Below are positions 11,602 through 23,525 of a DNA stretch of 64,000 bases, in pieces. The position numbers and the translations under genes were made by a program. The DNA comes from Clarkia xantiana subsp. parviflora (Eukaryota; Streptophyta; Magnoliopsida; Myrtales; Onagraceae): positions 17,804,747-17,868,746 of the forward strand of contig JAPTYO010000011.1 in the NCBI GenBank assembly GCA_036873135.1, read 5' to 3'. Under the pieces are notes generated by a model. That model was not told the origin of the DNA. It saw nothing but the letters and a program-made list of their open reading frames with translations, and made no database searches. Position 1 is the stretch's first letter, and each line of letters starts with the position of its first letter.

Positions 11602-12811
11602 TCAGAGCTCCTTGATGAATCCAGCATCGAGCAGTCTGCCCACCTCTTGCTGGATCGCTATCCTCTTGTCCGCGCCCATCGGACGCCTCCTCTGCGCGAT
11701 AGGCTTGATCGCGGGGTCTATCTTCAGCTCGTCCACTATCACGTCGGGACTGATCCCTGGCATATCACTCGGGGACCAGGCAAACAGCTCCTTAAACTCC
11801 TTCAAGAGCTCGATCAACTCTCGAGCTCTTTCCTCCGATAAAGCAGACCCGATCTTTACCTTCCTCTAAGGCCCATCGATCTCAACTTCCTTCAAATCCT
11901 CCATGGGAGCAGGGCGCCCATACTCCTCTCGAGGATCAGCATCAGTCTGAAGGACAGTCATGGCCTCCCTTCTTCTCCGTCGGGTGGCGTTAACGTAGCA
12001 TTTCCGCGATGCCACTTGGTCACCCTTGACCTCTCCGACCCCGTTGTCCGTCGGAAACTTCATCATCTGGTGGACCGTCGAGGCGACTGCCATGAGAGGG
12101 TTGATGGTGGTCCTCCCGATGATTGCGTTGTATGCCCCCGCAGACTCCACGACAACGAAATCTACATTTCGCCTCTCCATCTTCCAGCCACTACCAAACT
12201 CCACCGGTAAGGTAATCATTCCCAGCGGGTAGGAGGTGGAACCAGAGAATCCCACCATCGGGAAGTCCACCTGCGTCAGGTCCTTCTTCGTCTTTCCCAT
12301 GGCCTCCAGAGCGTCCATGAAGGGAATATCGGAGGAACTTCCTCCGTCTATCAGAATCCGCTTCATCTCGAATCCGTCTACGTCTAGGGTCACGACCAAG
12401 GCGTCATCATGAGGGCTCTCCACGCCTACTAAATCCTCCGCCGAAAAAGAAATTACCATTTCCTCCTTCAGGGTCCACGACCGGGACCTTTTGCCTAGCA
12501 CCACCGCGGCAGATATGCGGGAAGCGTAGTTCTCCCTAGAAGCAGAGGTATCTCCTCCCGCCGCCATTCCTCCATGGATGACGTTGATAGTTCCCCGCCT
12601 CTCCTTGCGGGCACCTGAACCTGAGGCTTCTGGCTCGACCTTCTTCCTCTTCGGGGATCGGTCGCGGGACTTGGAACGGGATCGTGATCGACTTCTGGAA
12701 TGAGATCGGCACCGTCCCTTTCCGACGAATTCTTTTAGCTTCCCCTTCTGGATAAGCTTCTCAATTTCCTTCTTCAACTCCCGACAGTTTTCGGTGTCGT
12801 GACCATTGGCT
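11602..12811 (-). pseudogene. gag-pro: Element L gag C-terminus, protease and linker
   Basis: From the deletion junction the frame keeps only the tail of the gag zinc knuckle (GHDTENC), then an Arg-Ser-rich stretch, a basic region and GTINVIHGG. Protease follows with the active-site motif ILIDGGSSSD and IIGRTTIN. A TAG stop at 11866-11868 replaces the Gln codon CAG seen in R. After it the linker KELFAWSPSDMPGISPD leads to RT. The capsid part of gag is absent, so no gag function can remain. Confidence 0.88.
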
Positions 12812-12846
12812 ATTAATGGGGCTAACGATTACATCGGAACCCATCA
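12803..12846 (-). mobile_element. 44-bp stub of the 5' LTR of element L
   Basis: The last 44 bp before the target duplication match the outer end of the E3 LTR (41506-41549). They are fused at CCATTGGCT to gag coding sequence. The rest of the 5' LTR and the primer-binding site are gone. Confidence 0.9.
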
Positions 12847-12851
12847 CACAG

Positions 12852-13655
12852 CAGTGAAGGGACAACCTTCTCTGCTCACCACAACGGGTCGAAAGAAGTT
12901 AACTATGACCCGCATATCATGGAGATAACTAGACCATAAAGGTTCTATACGATAATCCGGTGGGTTAAACCCCGTTGATAAAGTGCGTCCCTAGTACGCC
13001 TCGTATGTCATGAGTATAAAGTTGTAAAAAGTTTTATACGGACACAAATCATTTGATATGATTCACTCGTGAATTTGCTCAGATGTGATGTTCAACATGA
13101 CTTAAGGTTCTCGAATATCTATGCGACAAGCATGGATCAAATACGCGACCTTCAGATCAAGAACCATACCATTGTCATTTATCATTCGTTGTTCGTTTGA
13201 GTTACTAAATTTTTTTGTTATTTCGAGATTCAGAGTTATTGAATGAAGTAATTGTTGCTCGATTCGAAGCACGATTTTCTTCAATTTAACGGTCCCGTCA
13301 AAGGGATCGATCCGAAACAAAAATATAAACCCACGGGTTAGAACCAAAATTTCGGCCAGGTAAAATTTGTCAAATAAAATGAAACGATTCACATAATCCG
13401 TTATCTCAGTTGGGACAACTGAACTGAATAAACCCGTCGATTGCGTGGCTAGATCGAACGATTTAGCATTCCTTATTTGTTAGTATTCCATTATATGATA
13501 AATTTTGTAATGATGAACATGTGCGAAGCCGATTGAAATAAATTAAATTGAATTTTGGAAACGAAAGGATTTATACCATGGGTTAAACCTGGAATAGGCG
13601 CCAAGCGCGCGTGTACCTCGAAAGACGGAACACATCGTTTCAGAGTACGAATTTA
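12852..13655. other. Unassigned DNA between elements L and M
   Basis: About 800 bp that was once continuous with 2286-3760 on one side (L insertion) and with 24791 onward on the other (M insertion). The minus-strand frame at 13102-13392 has no features of a real gene. Nothing is recognised. Confidence 0.5.
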
Positions 13656-13660
13656 ATGAT

Positions 13661-14376
13661 TGTTGAGGTCGGTTCCACCTGGGACACCTCGGGTTGCTCT
13701 TCGTGAACGGGTTGGATGTGCACGCAGGTACGGAATTCTGTCAGCACGCCACGATCCACGATCCACGATCCGCGAACCTCGATCCTCGAATCCCGAACTT
13801 GGCTTTGGCTCCAATCTCGGTCTCCTACACGTCGGGTTCTGCAAAACGGGCATTAACCAGCATGGAGAGGGGGGGTGGTGCTGGTTGAGCCCTCTCCGAC
13901 GCTTAAGTCACAATCTAGAGAGAGAAAGTGTATAGAGAGAGATCAGAGCATAAATAGCCAATTTGAGAGAGTTTCGAGTTAAGTTGTCAAATGGGAGGTC
14001 TAGGTCCCTATTTATAGGAAACACGAGAACCGTACCCGGTTTTATGCGGATCAATGCCGGTTTAAAGGAAAACGCTTACCGACATCGAGGTTGGCTATGT
14101 GCGCACCGACTTCTCATAGTTAGTAAAAATAATAGGGGAAAGCGCGCGGTGCCAGTCGATAGTCCGGACCATGTCGAATGTCCGACATGGTCCGGATTAC
14201 CGGGCGAACCGGACCAATCCGGACTTGCGAGGCAATCCGGAAGTCCCGGTCCGGTTGCTGCGTGCATCCGGACCGTTTTGGACTCGGGTGTCCGCGGTAA
14301 AATCTTTTTATGGGTTTCGTCGTGTTTGCGAGGTCCGAAACGTAAATACGAACTCGAATTGGACAGATATCCATCA
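13661..14376 (-). mobile_element. 3' LTR of element M (716 bp)
   Basis: It runs from TGTTGAGG to ATCCATCA on the plus strand and pairs with 24048-24785. A TATA box is at 14009-14016 (TATTTATA, read on minus). It lacks a roughly 30-bp GC-rich segment that the 5' LTR has near 24625-24660. Confidence 0.92.
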
Positions 14377-14390
14377 CTTGCCCCCGAGTC
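14377..14390 (-). promoter_or_regulatory. Polypurine tract of element M
   Basis: On the minus strand GACTCGGGGGCAAG lies directly before the LTR start. The same sequence precedes the 3' LTR of H at 55195-55207, one sign that M and H are related. Confidence 0.8.
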
Positions 14391-16530
14391 AAGTAGCGGT
14401 TCAAAACCCATGCTTGACTCTATTTAAGATAGGATATTCGTCCAGTTTAGGTTCGGCACTGACCTCAGGGGTGGCCTGTTTGTCAATCGAATGCACGGAG
14501 CATAAGTTCGTCCTTCTTTAATTTTTCGACGAACGCGCGTAATCTGTTTACGGGGCTAGCGTAACAGACGGTATACATATAGCAGCGTGTAATTAACGAC
14601 ATATTCGTAATAACATGTAATAATCGAAATACTTGTAATAACAAATAATTACGCAACGTGGTGTCATCATGGTACACGATGTAAACGTGTAACATGATGT
14701 TAACATGAAGATGGCGATATAACATATGGATGACGTAATCGCGCAATAAGCAAAATACTTAGAGCAATATAAAATTGAAGAGCATGCTTGTCAACATGAA
14801 GCATGATGTAAACATAGAATATGATGTAAGCATGTAATATGATGTAAACATGCAATTCATACTTAGATTATAAAAATAATCATGTAGCAATCATAAATTA
14901 GAATCATGCATCTATAAAAATAATATCATGCATAATAGCCTATGCGTACGTAACATGCAATAATAATTGTATGTAGCGCGTCATGCAACATTAGGGAGCA
15001 TGTATGTAATGTAAGCATAGGAGAGATGTAAACATGCTCATACATGATGCTAGGGACTTTTCAAAAATAGATACGAGTTTAGTCCTTAGCACATGGTGTA
15101 GACACTATTAGTGAAAATTAGGAGAGAGAATAGTCATTAGCTTACATCCTCCCTTGATAGTTTTCCAAGAAGCTCTCATTGCTTGTTGAAGAAGGAGCTT
15201 ATGGAGGTGTAAATTTGGAGTAGTCACATCATACTTGACATCAATTAAATTCTGGCCAAGTTAGAGGTGGAAGTCTGCGGCGCGTGGAGTGCAAAACAGC
15301 GGCGCGTGACAGGAACGGCGGCGGCGCGTGCGGCGTCTCTGGGTGGCGCGTGAAGCTCCGGTGACGGCGTTTGACAATTCGGACTCACTTCGTGTTGGTG
15401 AGTCCAATTCCGTACATGGCTGGACATTTTGTGACTTCGTTTGGCCTTGATTCAATCTTGAAATCACTATGTGCTTAGTCACCTTAACATGCATACAAGG
15501 TGTTTGATGAAATGCATTAGAATACTTAGCCCCAAATCAGCCAAAAAATTTCTAAGTGCTGAAATTTTTAGAAAAGTGCAAATGAATTGTTACACTTCCC
15601 TTATGCATAGTATCCAATGCCGACATGTTGCTCCATGCCTTAGCCGTTGTTTTAGTATGCTCGATGTTGACGATCGGTAGTTGTTCGTACATGGTCGTCA
15701 ATGGTTGTATGTTGGTAGTGATAACTTAGGCGATATGCATTGAACATCATGTATTGATCGTTGGTCACTATATGCAAACATGCTAAAACACTTTGAAAAT
15801 ATTTCAATAATATCTAGTGCTTGTTACCATTGATGCCGTCATATGATTCTTGTCGACCGCCGGCATAGAAACACTTAGAAAATATTTCGGAGTAGTTGAT
15901 GTTTGCCACTTGATGTATCTTATCCGTCATCATGCTAGTATACTTGAAGAATGCTCCTAGATAGTTGATTCCATGCCGCTTGTTGATTGTTGACATCAAG
16001 GAAATACTTAGACAATATTTTCTGACGGTTGGTTTCTTGTCGCGTACAGTCCCATGTCGTAAGCGAAATACTTAGAAAATATTTCAGCCATATTTTGTTG
16101 CATGCCGACCCCTTGTCGTACGTTGATACTTGATAGTATGCTGACAGCTGGTTGTATGTCGACACGTAGTAGCATGTTGACACTTAGTAGCATGCTGACA
16201 ACCTGCAATATGCTGACTGTCATCCTGAGCAAAAACACTTAGAAAATATTTCGCCCTTGTAATCATGTATGCTGCGAGTATGAGCTTGATTTCGACATGT
16301 AAGTCGATGTGTAGAGAGGGTTGCCCCCCTTGCATGATGGTTGTTACTTGTTGCACGAAGACTATTAAGTCAATGTGTACATAGTTATCTCACATGGAGC
16401 GTTCATTGCATAGATGTTTGCATAAGTGTTTGATGCATGCTTGTGCACTGATAGGACTGTTGACTGCATTTTTCAGGATATCAAATCTTGCTGTCTTCTT
16501 TTCAGAGTTAGTCTTTTTGCAGCTACTATC
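14391..16530. other. Non-coding region upstream of the antisense gene of M
   Basis: It holds AT-rich DNA with repeated ATGATGTAAACATG words (about 14600-15060), a cluster of GGCGCGTG words (about 15279-15350), and at least five dispersed copies of a CACTTAGAAAATATTTC word (near 15786, 15868, 16009, 16067 and 16229) among TGTTGACAC-like repeats. No open frame here has coding features. It is the likely promoter region of the gene that starts at 16531. Confidence 0.55.
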
Positions 16531-18107
16531 ATGAGTAAGTCTTCTATCCCCATTCTGCGGGTGACACCATGTTCGGATGCTAATGACCAGTTCGACATTG
16601 ATAGCCTTTGTAATCTTGTTTGTATCACACTTGTAGATTGGTTTATTGGGAAGAGCTCTTCCTTGAACGTGGCATCTACACGTAGCACCCCTCCTTCCGA
16701 CAAGTCCACTTCATCAGTTGTTATTGCTGCCCCCGTGGTTTCCGGATATGGTCGCGGGAAGGGTCTTATGAGTAAAATATTTCCTTTGTAACTCTTTCTT
16801 ACTTTTTGACTTCTTTGACCTATCATTCTCATTGTCTTGTATTTTTTATCATTCATCTCGGTCTCCTGCGTTTGACGTTCCCATGGCTGATTCCCAAGTT
16901 TCCACTAAGCGATCCGAAGCGGCGGCGTATGTTTCGAGCGACCCTAAGCGTGCTAAGAAAAGTGCTACCATTCCAACTCCGGCTTGTGACGAGGGAAAGG
17001 GAGTTGTTGGATGCACGACGGTATCTTCTGCCCCCCGGTCGAGAGATCGACCCGCGGAGGATCGCCCTTCTCCTCGAGGTATGATATAAATTTCTACTTT
17101 TTGACCATGTCTAGATGTTTAGCACTTTTTTTTTTGTTTTTTTGCAGTGATCCCAGCTTTGAAGCGTGATCACCTACTTCGTCCCTTGGTGGGTGATGTA
17201 TCTGGTGATGCATGGAAACCTCTTGGCAAGGGCGGTCTTCGCTTTCCTAAGGATGTGAAGCTTAGTATGCCGGAAGTTGGAGTCCGTGTGTTGCACAGGA
17301 GTGTGCCCCCGGGCGATCGACGCGCCTGTCCGAGAACTGATGAAGAAGCCGAGGAATGCGTTGAACATGCTTTGGCGGGCTTTGCCTCTGTAAGTTAACA
17401 GGTTCCATTTCTTGATAACTTATGTGTCGCATGCTTTTGTTGTGCAATGCTTATGCACTTGTCCATTTGTATGGTTCTCAGGCTGTGTCTCAGATGGTTA
17501 ACATGTTGTCTCATGTTGTGGAGCTCGTAAGTCCTAAAAGGGTTGCTGTTAACAAATGCAATACCGCCAGTCTTGAACTTGTACGTTCTAAGGAGAAGGT
17601 GTGTGCACTTGGTTTGAAGATTATTGATTCTGAGACCAAGTATCAGGTGCAAGAGACCAAATTTCTGATCTTGAAGCTGAGATGATTGCGATTGAGAAGC
17701 AGATTTCTGACGACATCCCAGTTCGAGAAGCCGCCTTGATTGCTGCGCGTGAGGAGCATCATGCACTCGGAGTTGAAGCATGTTTTGCCAAGTATTTGGA
17801 TACTCCTGCCTTTAGTTTTGCAGTTAAGGAGAAGTCTGACGACATGATGGGAAAACGTGTTGAAGACTATTTCTGTCGTGTGAGCGCACTTGCACCCAAT
17901 TTTCCTTTTGGTAAGCTTGGGCCTTGTTCTGAATATGCCGTTAACTATCTTAAAGCATTGAATGCTTTGGGACTTGATGTAGCCAACTATGATGTGATTG
18001 ATGATAGAGAAGGAGGCGTTGATGTTGTTGTTACCTCCCCCGAGTTTATGGAGGTTGCTTCTCAGCTTTCTGGAGATAGTGGTACTTCTCATGTGGCATC
18101 AGGTTGA
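16531..18107 (+). pseudogene. Antisense accessory gene of element M, N-terminal domain deleted
   Basis: Exon-like segments can be followed: 16531 to about 16610 (start MSKSSIPIL), about 16640-16765 (WFIGKSSSL to GYGRGKG), about 16880-17080, about 17149-17391 and about 17482-18107. Clear splice signals are GTATGA..TTGCAG at 17080-17148 and GTAAGT..CTCAG at 17392-17481. The same exons occur in H. Compared with H, the start is joined directly to the end of the first intron, so about 260 residues with the GLRFPYC-type domain are missing. The C-terminal part, up to SGTSHVASG, is coiled-coil rich with FCRVSALAPNFPFGKLG, matching FIRRVSILAPGFPFDKLG in H. Confidence 0.65.
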
Positions 18108-19609
18108 TCTTATATAGTGCATTGAGCTATTTGTGAATGGGTTGATGTTATGTTGAGGCTTTTGTCCCAACCTTCATTTATGCGTTTGCTTGCATGGTAT
18201 TTCGTCACTTGGACCTGTTTTTAATAATAGTATAATTGCATGATAACTTGTTAGTAATATTTCATACCTTGCGTTATCTTTCGTTGTCCGTATGTATTGG
18301 ACTTGAATGATAGGATTGATCTCCTTTTTATAATGGATAAAACATCCAATGTTGCGACTTGCGCCTTGCAGGGTGTTATTAGCGCCCCTCTTGAAAAAAT
18401 TTCCAAGGCAGGGCATGATATGTACACTTGGTACTTGTAGCATTGTAGATAGTAATGTACTCGGCACTGGCCCTTGGCACTTGGCACGGGCACTTGACAT
18501 GTAGCAATGTCGTCTTGACGAAGCAAGACTTAAGTTTATACCGTCTCTTAGTTCCACTCTAAGGCGACGTTGTATAAGACTCGACTTGTAAGTTTGGTGA
18601 GTTTTTCAAACAGGGTGCGCTCCTGGTAGCGTTTTTGAATGAAGCCTGCCAACTTAGGTATAGGTCTTCATTATGTCTGCATCCCAAAGAGGATATGTAT
18701 AGTTTGAGTGTACATGAAGCTATCCTATCAAGGAATGTATCTTCATGGCGTATTTACCCTTAAGAGGGATGTACATACTTTGTAGATGTGTGGGGTTGTC
18801 GTCTAACAAGAGGACTTCCGTCACGATGGGGTGATCAGTCCCACCTAAGTGCCGCATCCTGGTTTGTATGCAGGGAATGGCTTTGAACATGAGGATTTGC
18901 CTCTAAGAGGATTTCACAGCATGCAATTTTTTAGAAGTAAGCATGGGCTTTGCCCTTGCAAGGAGGATGTCGCAGCATGCTTACTTTGATAGATGTGAAC
19001 ATGAGGTTTGCCCTTGCAAGGAGGATGTCGCAGCATGTCACTTTTTAGAATAAGTCTTGGTTTTATCCAAGGCATTGTATATTGTTGAAGTTGTTCCTGA
19101 GTGAACGCCTTTTGAATAGAGAACCTTTATAAGTCCCTTGTTGTTGATAATGCGCAAGTTGTCATTGCGTGATGTAAGTTGATTGTGTACATAGTGCAAC
19201 GGCTTTGTATTACCGACATCTTCTTAAGATAGACGCCGTTATAGATGGAGAAATAAACTCCTTGTTGGTGTAGATAATAGATATGTTGGCGTTGTATGTC
19301 ATACACATAGTGTTTAGCTTGTATTGTTGATAATAATCTTCATGATGCCGCATAATATAAGTTACATAGGATAATGAATTGAGTTGTTGATATGAGTAGT
19401 ATGCACGTTGTTTGTTACTTGGTGTTAATCCATAGTAGAGTGCATAGTGTAGAGAGGTACCTACGAGAGTAAATTGACTTCATTAGATGATTGATGTAGT
19501 TACATGATTGTAGACATGCATGGAGTTATAAATCTCCTTTATTTGCATATAGGAATTGAGACAAAAAAAGCTTGATACAATAGCTCCTTTGTAACATAGT
19601 ATTCTTCCT
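18108..19609. other. Non-coding region between antisense gene and integrase of M
   Basis: No credible coding sequence. It contains three copies of a 58-bp unit at about 18885-19054 (GAACATGAG, TTTGCC, AAGGAGGAT, GCAGCATG words). This is the position where L, E3 and R also carry tandem repeats, although the sequences differ. Confidence 0.65.
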
Positions 19610-20376
19610 TTATCCATGAAATTTCTTCAAGTGCCCCCCATTGAATGTTTTTGTAAGGATGATGCCTTCCGCATCTTGAAGGTGGTATGCACTGACATAG
19701 GGGATTGAAACAATCTTGTATGGACCTTCCCACTTTGGAGATAGTTTGTTGATTTGATCCAAGTGTGAGAATTCATTCCTTCTCCGCACCATTTCACCCA
19801 CATGGAATTGTCTTTCTCTCACCTTCCTGTTATAATATCTTGCAGTCATTAGGCGCATACGTGCTTGGGTTTGTTCCGCGTTTCGCCTTCTTTCATTAGC
19901 CAGGTTCAAGTCTAGACGGATTTCTGCTTCATTGGCTTGGGGATCAAAGTGGGTTGTGCGGTATAATGAGACACCAATTTCGATTGGGGCTACTGCCTCT
20001 GTTCCATATACCAGGCTGAATGGTGTTTCACCTGTTGACTCCTTTGGAGTTGTGCGCACAGGCCATAATACGCTGCTAAGCTCTTCTGCGCATCCTCCCT
20101 TCAAGGCGTGGACTCTCTTCTTAAGACCATAAAAGACAATCTTGTTAGCGGATTCGACTTGTCAATTTGTTTGGGCATGACGCACAGATGCAAAGCGGTG
20201 GTCTATGTTGAGTCTTTCGCAGAATGTCAGGAGTCTGGAGCTCCTGAATTGTGGTCCATTATCACTGATAAGTACTTTTGGGACGCCATAACGTGCAATG
20301 ATATGGTTTCGGATGAAATCCATTATTTGGGAATCCGTTGTTCGTGCTAATGCCTTAGCCTCGATCCACAAGAGAA
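19610..20376 (-). pseudogene. pol: Element M integrase core and C-terminus
   Basis: This continues the pol frame after a one-base loss at about 20370, where the conserved AIDYFSKW block is broken. It contains WIEAKALARTT, the second catalytic Asp in ISDNGPQF, and Glu in QVESANK, with a TGA stop at 20162-20164 replacing the Gly just before QVES. The C-terminal part runs to HLKKFHG. Two lesions make it unlikely to give a working integrase. Confidence 0.85.
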
Positions 20377-23099
20377 TTAGTCGATAGCTACCACGATGTA
20401 CTTTGTTTGACCCTTGGATCTTGGAAGTGGGCCCACAAGGTCGATGCCCCATTGTGCAAAGGGCCAGGAACTTGTGATTGGACACAACTCTGTTGCAGGT
20501 GCCGCTATGTTCCTTGAGTATAGTTGACAAGATTCGCACTCTGCGACCAAGTGTGTTGCTTGGTTCTTCATTGTTGGCCAATAGTATCCCAGATTTAGCG
20601 CCTTGCGGATTAAGGATCTTGCTCCCTCGTGACAAGCTGCTTGGCCTTCGTGTAATTCTTTCAACACCGTTTGGCCTTCTGGGAAGGTTATGCACTTTAG
20701 GTATGGAGTTGAGAATCCTATCTTGTATAGCTGGCCTTCGATCAACGTGTAGTTGACGGCGATTCTTCTAATTTTTTGTGCTTTAACCCTGTCCTCCTGG
20801 AGTACGTGGTCTGTGAGATATGCCAGGATTGGAGTCATCCATGTTGGCTCTGAGTTGATGTTTAACACTTCTAGCTTGTAGATTACGGATATTATCCTAT
20901 TTCCGACAAAGTGCGTTTCCTTGCCTTGCTCCCTTCCTTGCGCGAACTTGCTCAAAGCGTCAGCTTCCTGATTTTCTTCCCTTGGAATGGATGTTATGTT
21001 GAAGGTTTCAAAGCTTGTTATGAGTTCCTTAGCTTGTCGCAAATACTTCTGCATGTTTTCTGACTTGGCCACGTACTCGCCTTTGACTTGGTTGACGACT
21101 AACTGTGAATCGCATTTGACTCTTAGGTGTTTGACTCCAAGGCCTTTTGCAATCCTCAATCCTGTTATCAAGTCTTCGTACTCTGCCTCGTTGTTTGTTG
21201 TTCTGAACGTCAGGCTTTGAGAATACTTCAATGGTTCCGACCCGTCAGGTGGAATTAAGAGGAAGCCAGCGCCTGATCCTCCTACATTTGAGGAACCGTC
21301 AGTATACATTTGCCATACTTCAGTATGCTCCTCATTTTGCTGTGTTCCATCTTGAGTGTCGGTTTCCTGGGTTATTCCTGTGAACTCCGCAATGAAGTCT
21401 GCCAAAGCTTGTCCCTTGTTTGCTGTTCGCGGTGCGAAGTGAATGCGGAATTCACTTAACTCAACTGACCATTTTGTTAGCTTTCCTGACATGTTTGGCT
21501 TTGACAGGATGTGCTTCAAGGGTTGGTCTGTTAGGACTGTTATTTCTTGCGCACGGAAGTATGGCCTCAGCTTCCTTGCTGCAACTATAAGAGCGTACAT
21601 GTACTTTTCGATCGACATGTAATTCACTTCGTACTTTGCCAGGATCTTGCTCACGTAGTATACTGGGAGCTGTGTAGTTCCTTTTTGTTTGACAAGCACC
21701 GAGCTGACTGCAGTGTTGCTCACATATATATATAAGTAGAGTGGTTTGCCTTTTATTGGTTTTGCTAACACTGGGAGCGTTCGCAAGTGTTGCTTCAATT
21801 GTTGGAATGCTTCTTCACATACCGTCGTCCACTCGAGCTTCTTATTTGCACGAAGCACATGGAAAAAGGGAAGGGCTTTGTCTCCTACCCTTGTCAGGAA
21901 TCTGTTAAGAGCTGCTAAACGGCCATTTAGTTGTTGTACCTCCTTGTGCTTCTTGGGGGACTCCATTTCTTCTATCGCCTTTACTTTTTCTGGGTTTGCT
22001 TCGATTCCCCTCTCGCTGACCATGAATCCAAGAACTTTTCCTGACTGCACGCCAAAGGCACACTTTGTTGGATTTAGCCTGACTTGGAATTCCCGCATTC
22101 TTTTGAACACCGTGCGGAGGTTGTCAGCATGATTACGCCTTTTCATCGACTTCACGACCATGTCATCAACATATGCTTCCATAGTCTTCCCGATCATATC
22201 TCCGAAAATTATGTTGACCATACGCTGGTATGTTGCCCCCGCATTGATTAGTCTGAATGGCATGACTTTGTAATTGTAGATCTCGCTATCTGCGTAGAAG
22301 GCGGTATGAGGTGCATCTTCTTCTGCCATTGGAAATTGGTTGTATCCTGAATATGCATCCATTACTGACATCAACTCGTGACCTGCGGTAGCATAAACTA
22401 GTTGGTCGATTCTTGGAAGAGGATATGAATCTTTTGGACATGCATTGTTGAGATCTCTGTAATCGATGCACATTCTCATCATGCCGTTAGGCTTGGGCAC
22501 CAAGACTGGGTTTGCCACCCATGTTTGGTATCGTGATTCTTCGATAAAGCCTGCGTTCAGCAACTTACAAACTTCCTCTCGTATTGCCAACTTCTTGTCA
22601 CCTCCCAACGGTCGTAGTTTTTGTGCTACCGCTCTGGATCCTGGCTTGATGTTGAGTTTGTGAGAGATCACGTTTGGGCTTATTCCCGGCATGTCGCTTG
22701 GTGACCACTCGAACAGCTCCTTGTATTCTACTAGGAGTGCCTTGATTTCTATCACTTCATCTTCTGACAGTGATGCGCCTACTCGGACCATCCTGTCTGG
22801 CTCATCTATCTTGATTTCTTGCAATGCTTCAACCGGAGCAGGACGTGCATGATCCATCCTTGGGTCTTCATCAATCATGGGGACTCCGCTATTGTCCGTC
22901 TTGACATTACGCTGGAGTCCAACCTTGTAACAATCTTTTGATAGCTGCTGGTCTCCCTTTACTTCACCAATTCCCGCTTTTGTTGGAAATTTGATCTTCT
23001 GGTGTGATGTTGACGTTATCATTCCCCACTTGTTCATGGTTGTATATCCTAGGATTCCGTTATATGCGTCAATCTTCTCCACGATCACGAACGGAACGT
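20377..23099 (-). CDS. pol: Element M pol: RT, two RNase H domains, integrase N-terminus
   Basis: A 903-residue open frame, the longest undamaged pol in the window. It has the protease C-terminal part (YNGILGYTTMN), the linker WSPSDMPGISPN, RT with FMDAYSGYNQ-like VMDAYSGYNQ and YVDDMVVKS, the connection RNase H (VYYVSKIL, LTDQPLKHIL, ALADFIAEF), the second RNase H (MYTDGSSN, NEAEYEDLI, KCDSQLVVNQ, EADALSKFA) and the integrase zinc finger (HEGQAACH..CESCQ) up to GIDLVGPL. Frameshifts separate it from protease at about 23098 and from the integrase core at about 20376. It shows what L, E3 and R have lost between RT and the second RNase H. Confidence 0.88.
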
Positions 23100-23525
23100 C
23101 TATTTGGATTGTTGTTCTCCTTCTCCCATGATGACTGGCAGGGTTATGACTCCTAGCGGATAGCTTGCATCTCCTATGAATCCCATTAAGGGTGAGTCCA
23201 TTCTTTTGACATGCTTCTTTCTTCCAAGGGCTATGATGATGGCCTTTGTAATGATGTTGGGCGAACTTCCACCGTCTATCATCATGCGCTTGACGTCCAT
23301 GCCGTCAATTGTCATGGTTATGACTAAGGCGTCGGTGTGTGGGTACACAATGTGCTTTTTGTCTTTTGATCAAAAGCCAATGACGTCTTCTATGGGATCA
23401 TCTTTCATGACGGCATCTATCACGACGACATCTTCCATGACGGCGTCCTTTATGTCAGTATTCTGGCATATGCGCTTTGTCTGGGCAGCGTATACTTCTC
23501 GTTCGTACGACGTCTCTCCTCCGGC
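23100..23525 (-). pseudogene. gag-pro: Element M protease N-terminal part
   Basis: The segment reads from INVHVIHGGF through a stop and an in-frame stretch to HIVYPHTDALVI and the active-site motif MMIDGGSS, ending in a frameshift at about 23098. It aligns with the protease of H ([20 protein letters not shown]). The active-site DGG is kept, but at least two stops and one frameshift interrupt it. Confidence 0.8.

Larger units (their letters stand above)
3766..12846 (-). mobile_element. Element L: Tat-like Ty3/gypsy retrotransposon, deleted 5' end
   Basis: A minus-strand element bounded by TGTTGG and CCCATCA, with the 5-bp target duplication CACAG at 3761-3765 and 12847-12851. In element orientation it runs: a 44-bp stub of the 5' LTR, the C-terminal end of gag, protease, RT, a second RNase H, integrase, tandem repeats, an antisense gene, polypurine tract and a full 3' LTR. 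A 9-bp word CCATTGGCT at 12803-12811 is shared by gag and the LTR in the related copy E3. Here it marks the junction where about 2.2 kb (most of the 5' LTR, primer site and N-terminal gag) has been lost. The two RNase H domains and the extra 3' gene fit the Tat branch. Confidence 0.93.
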
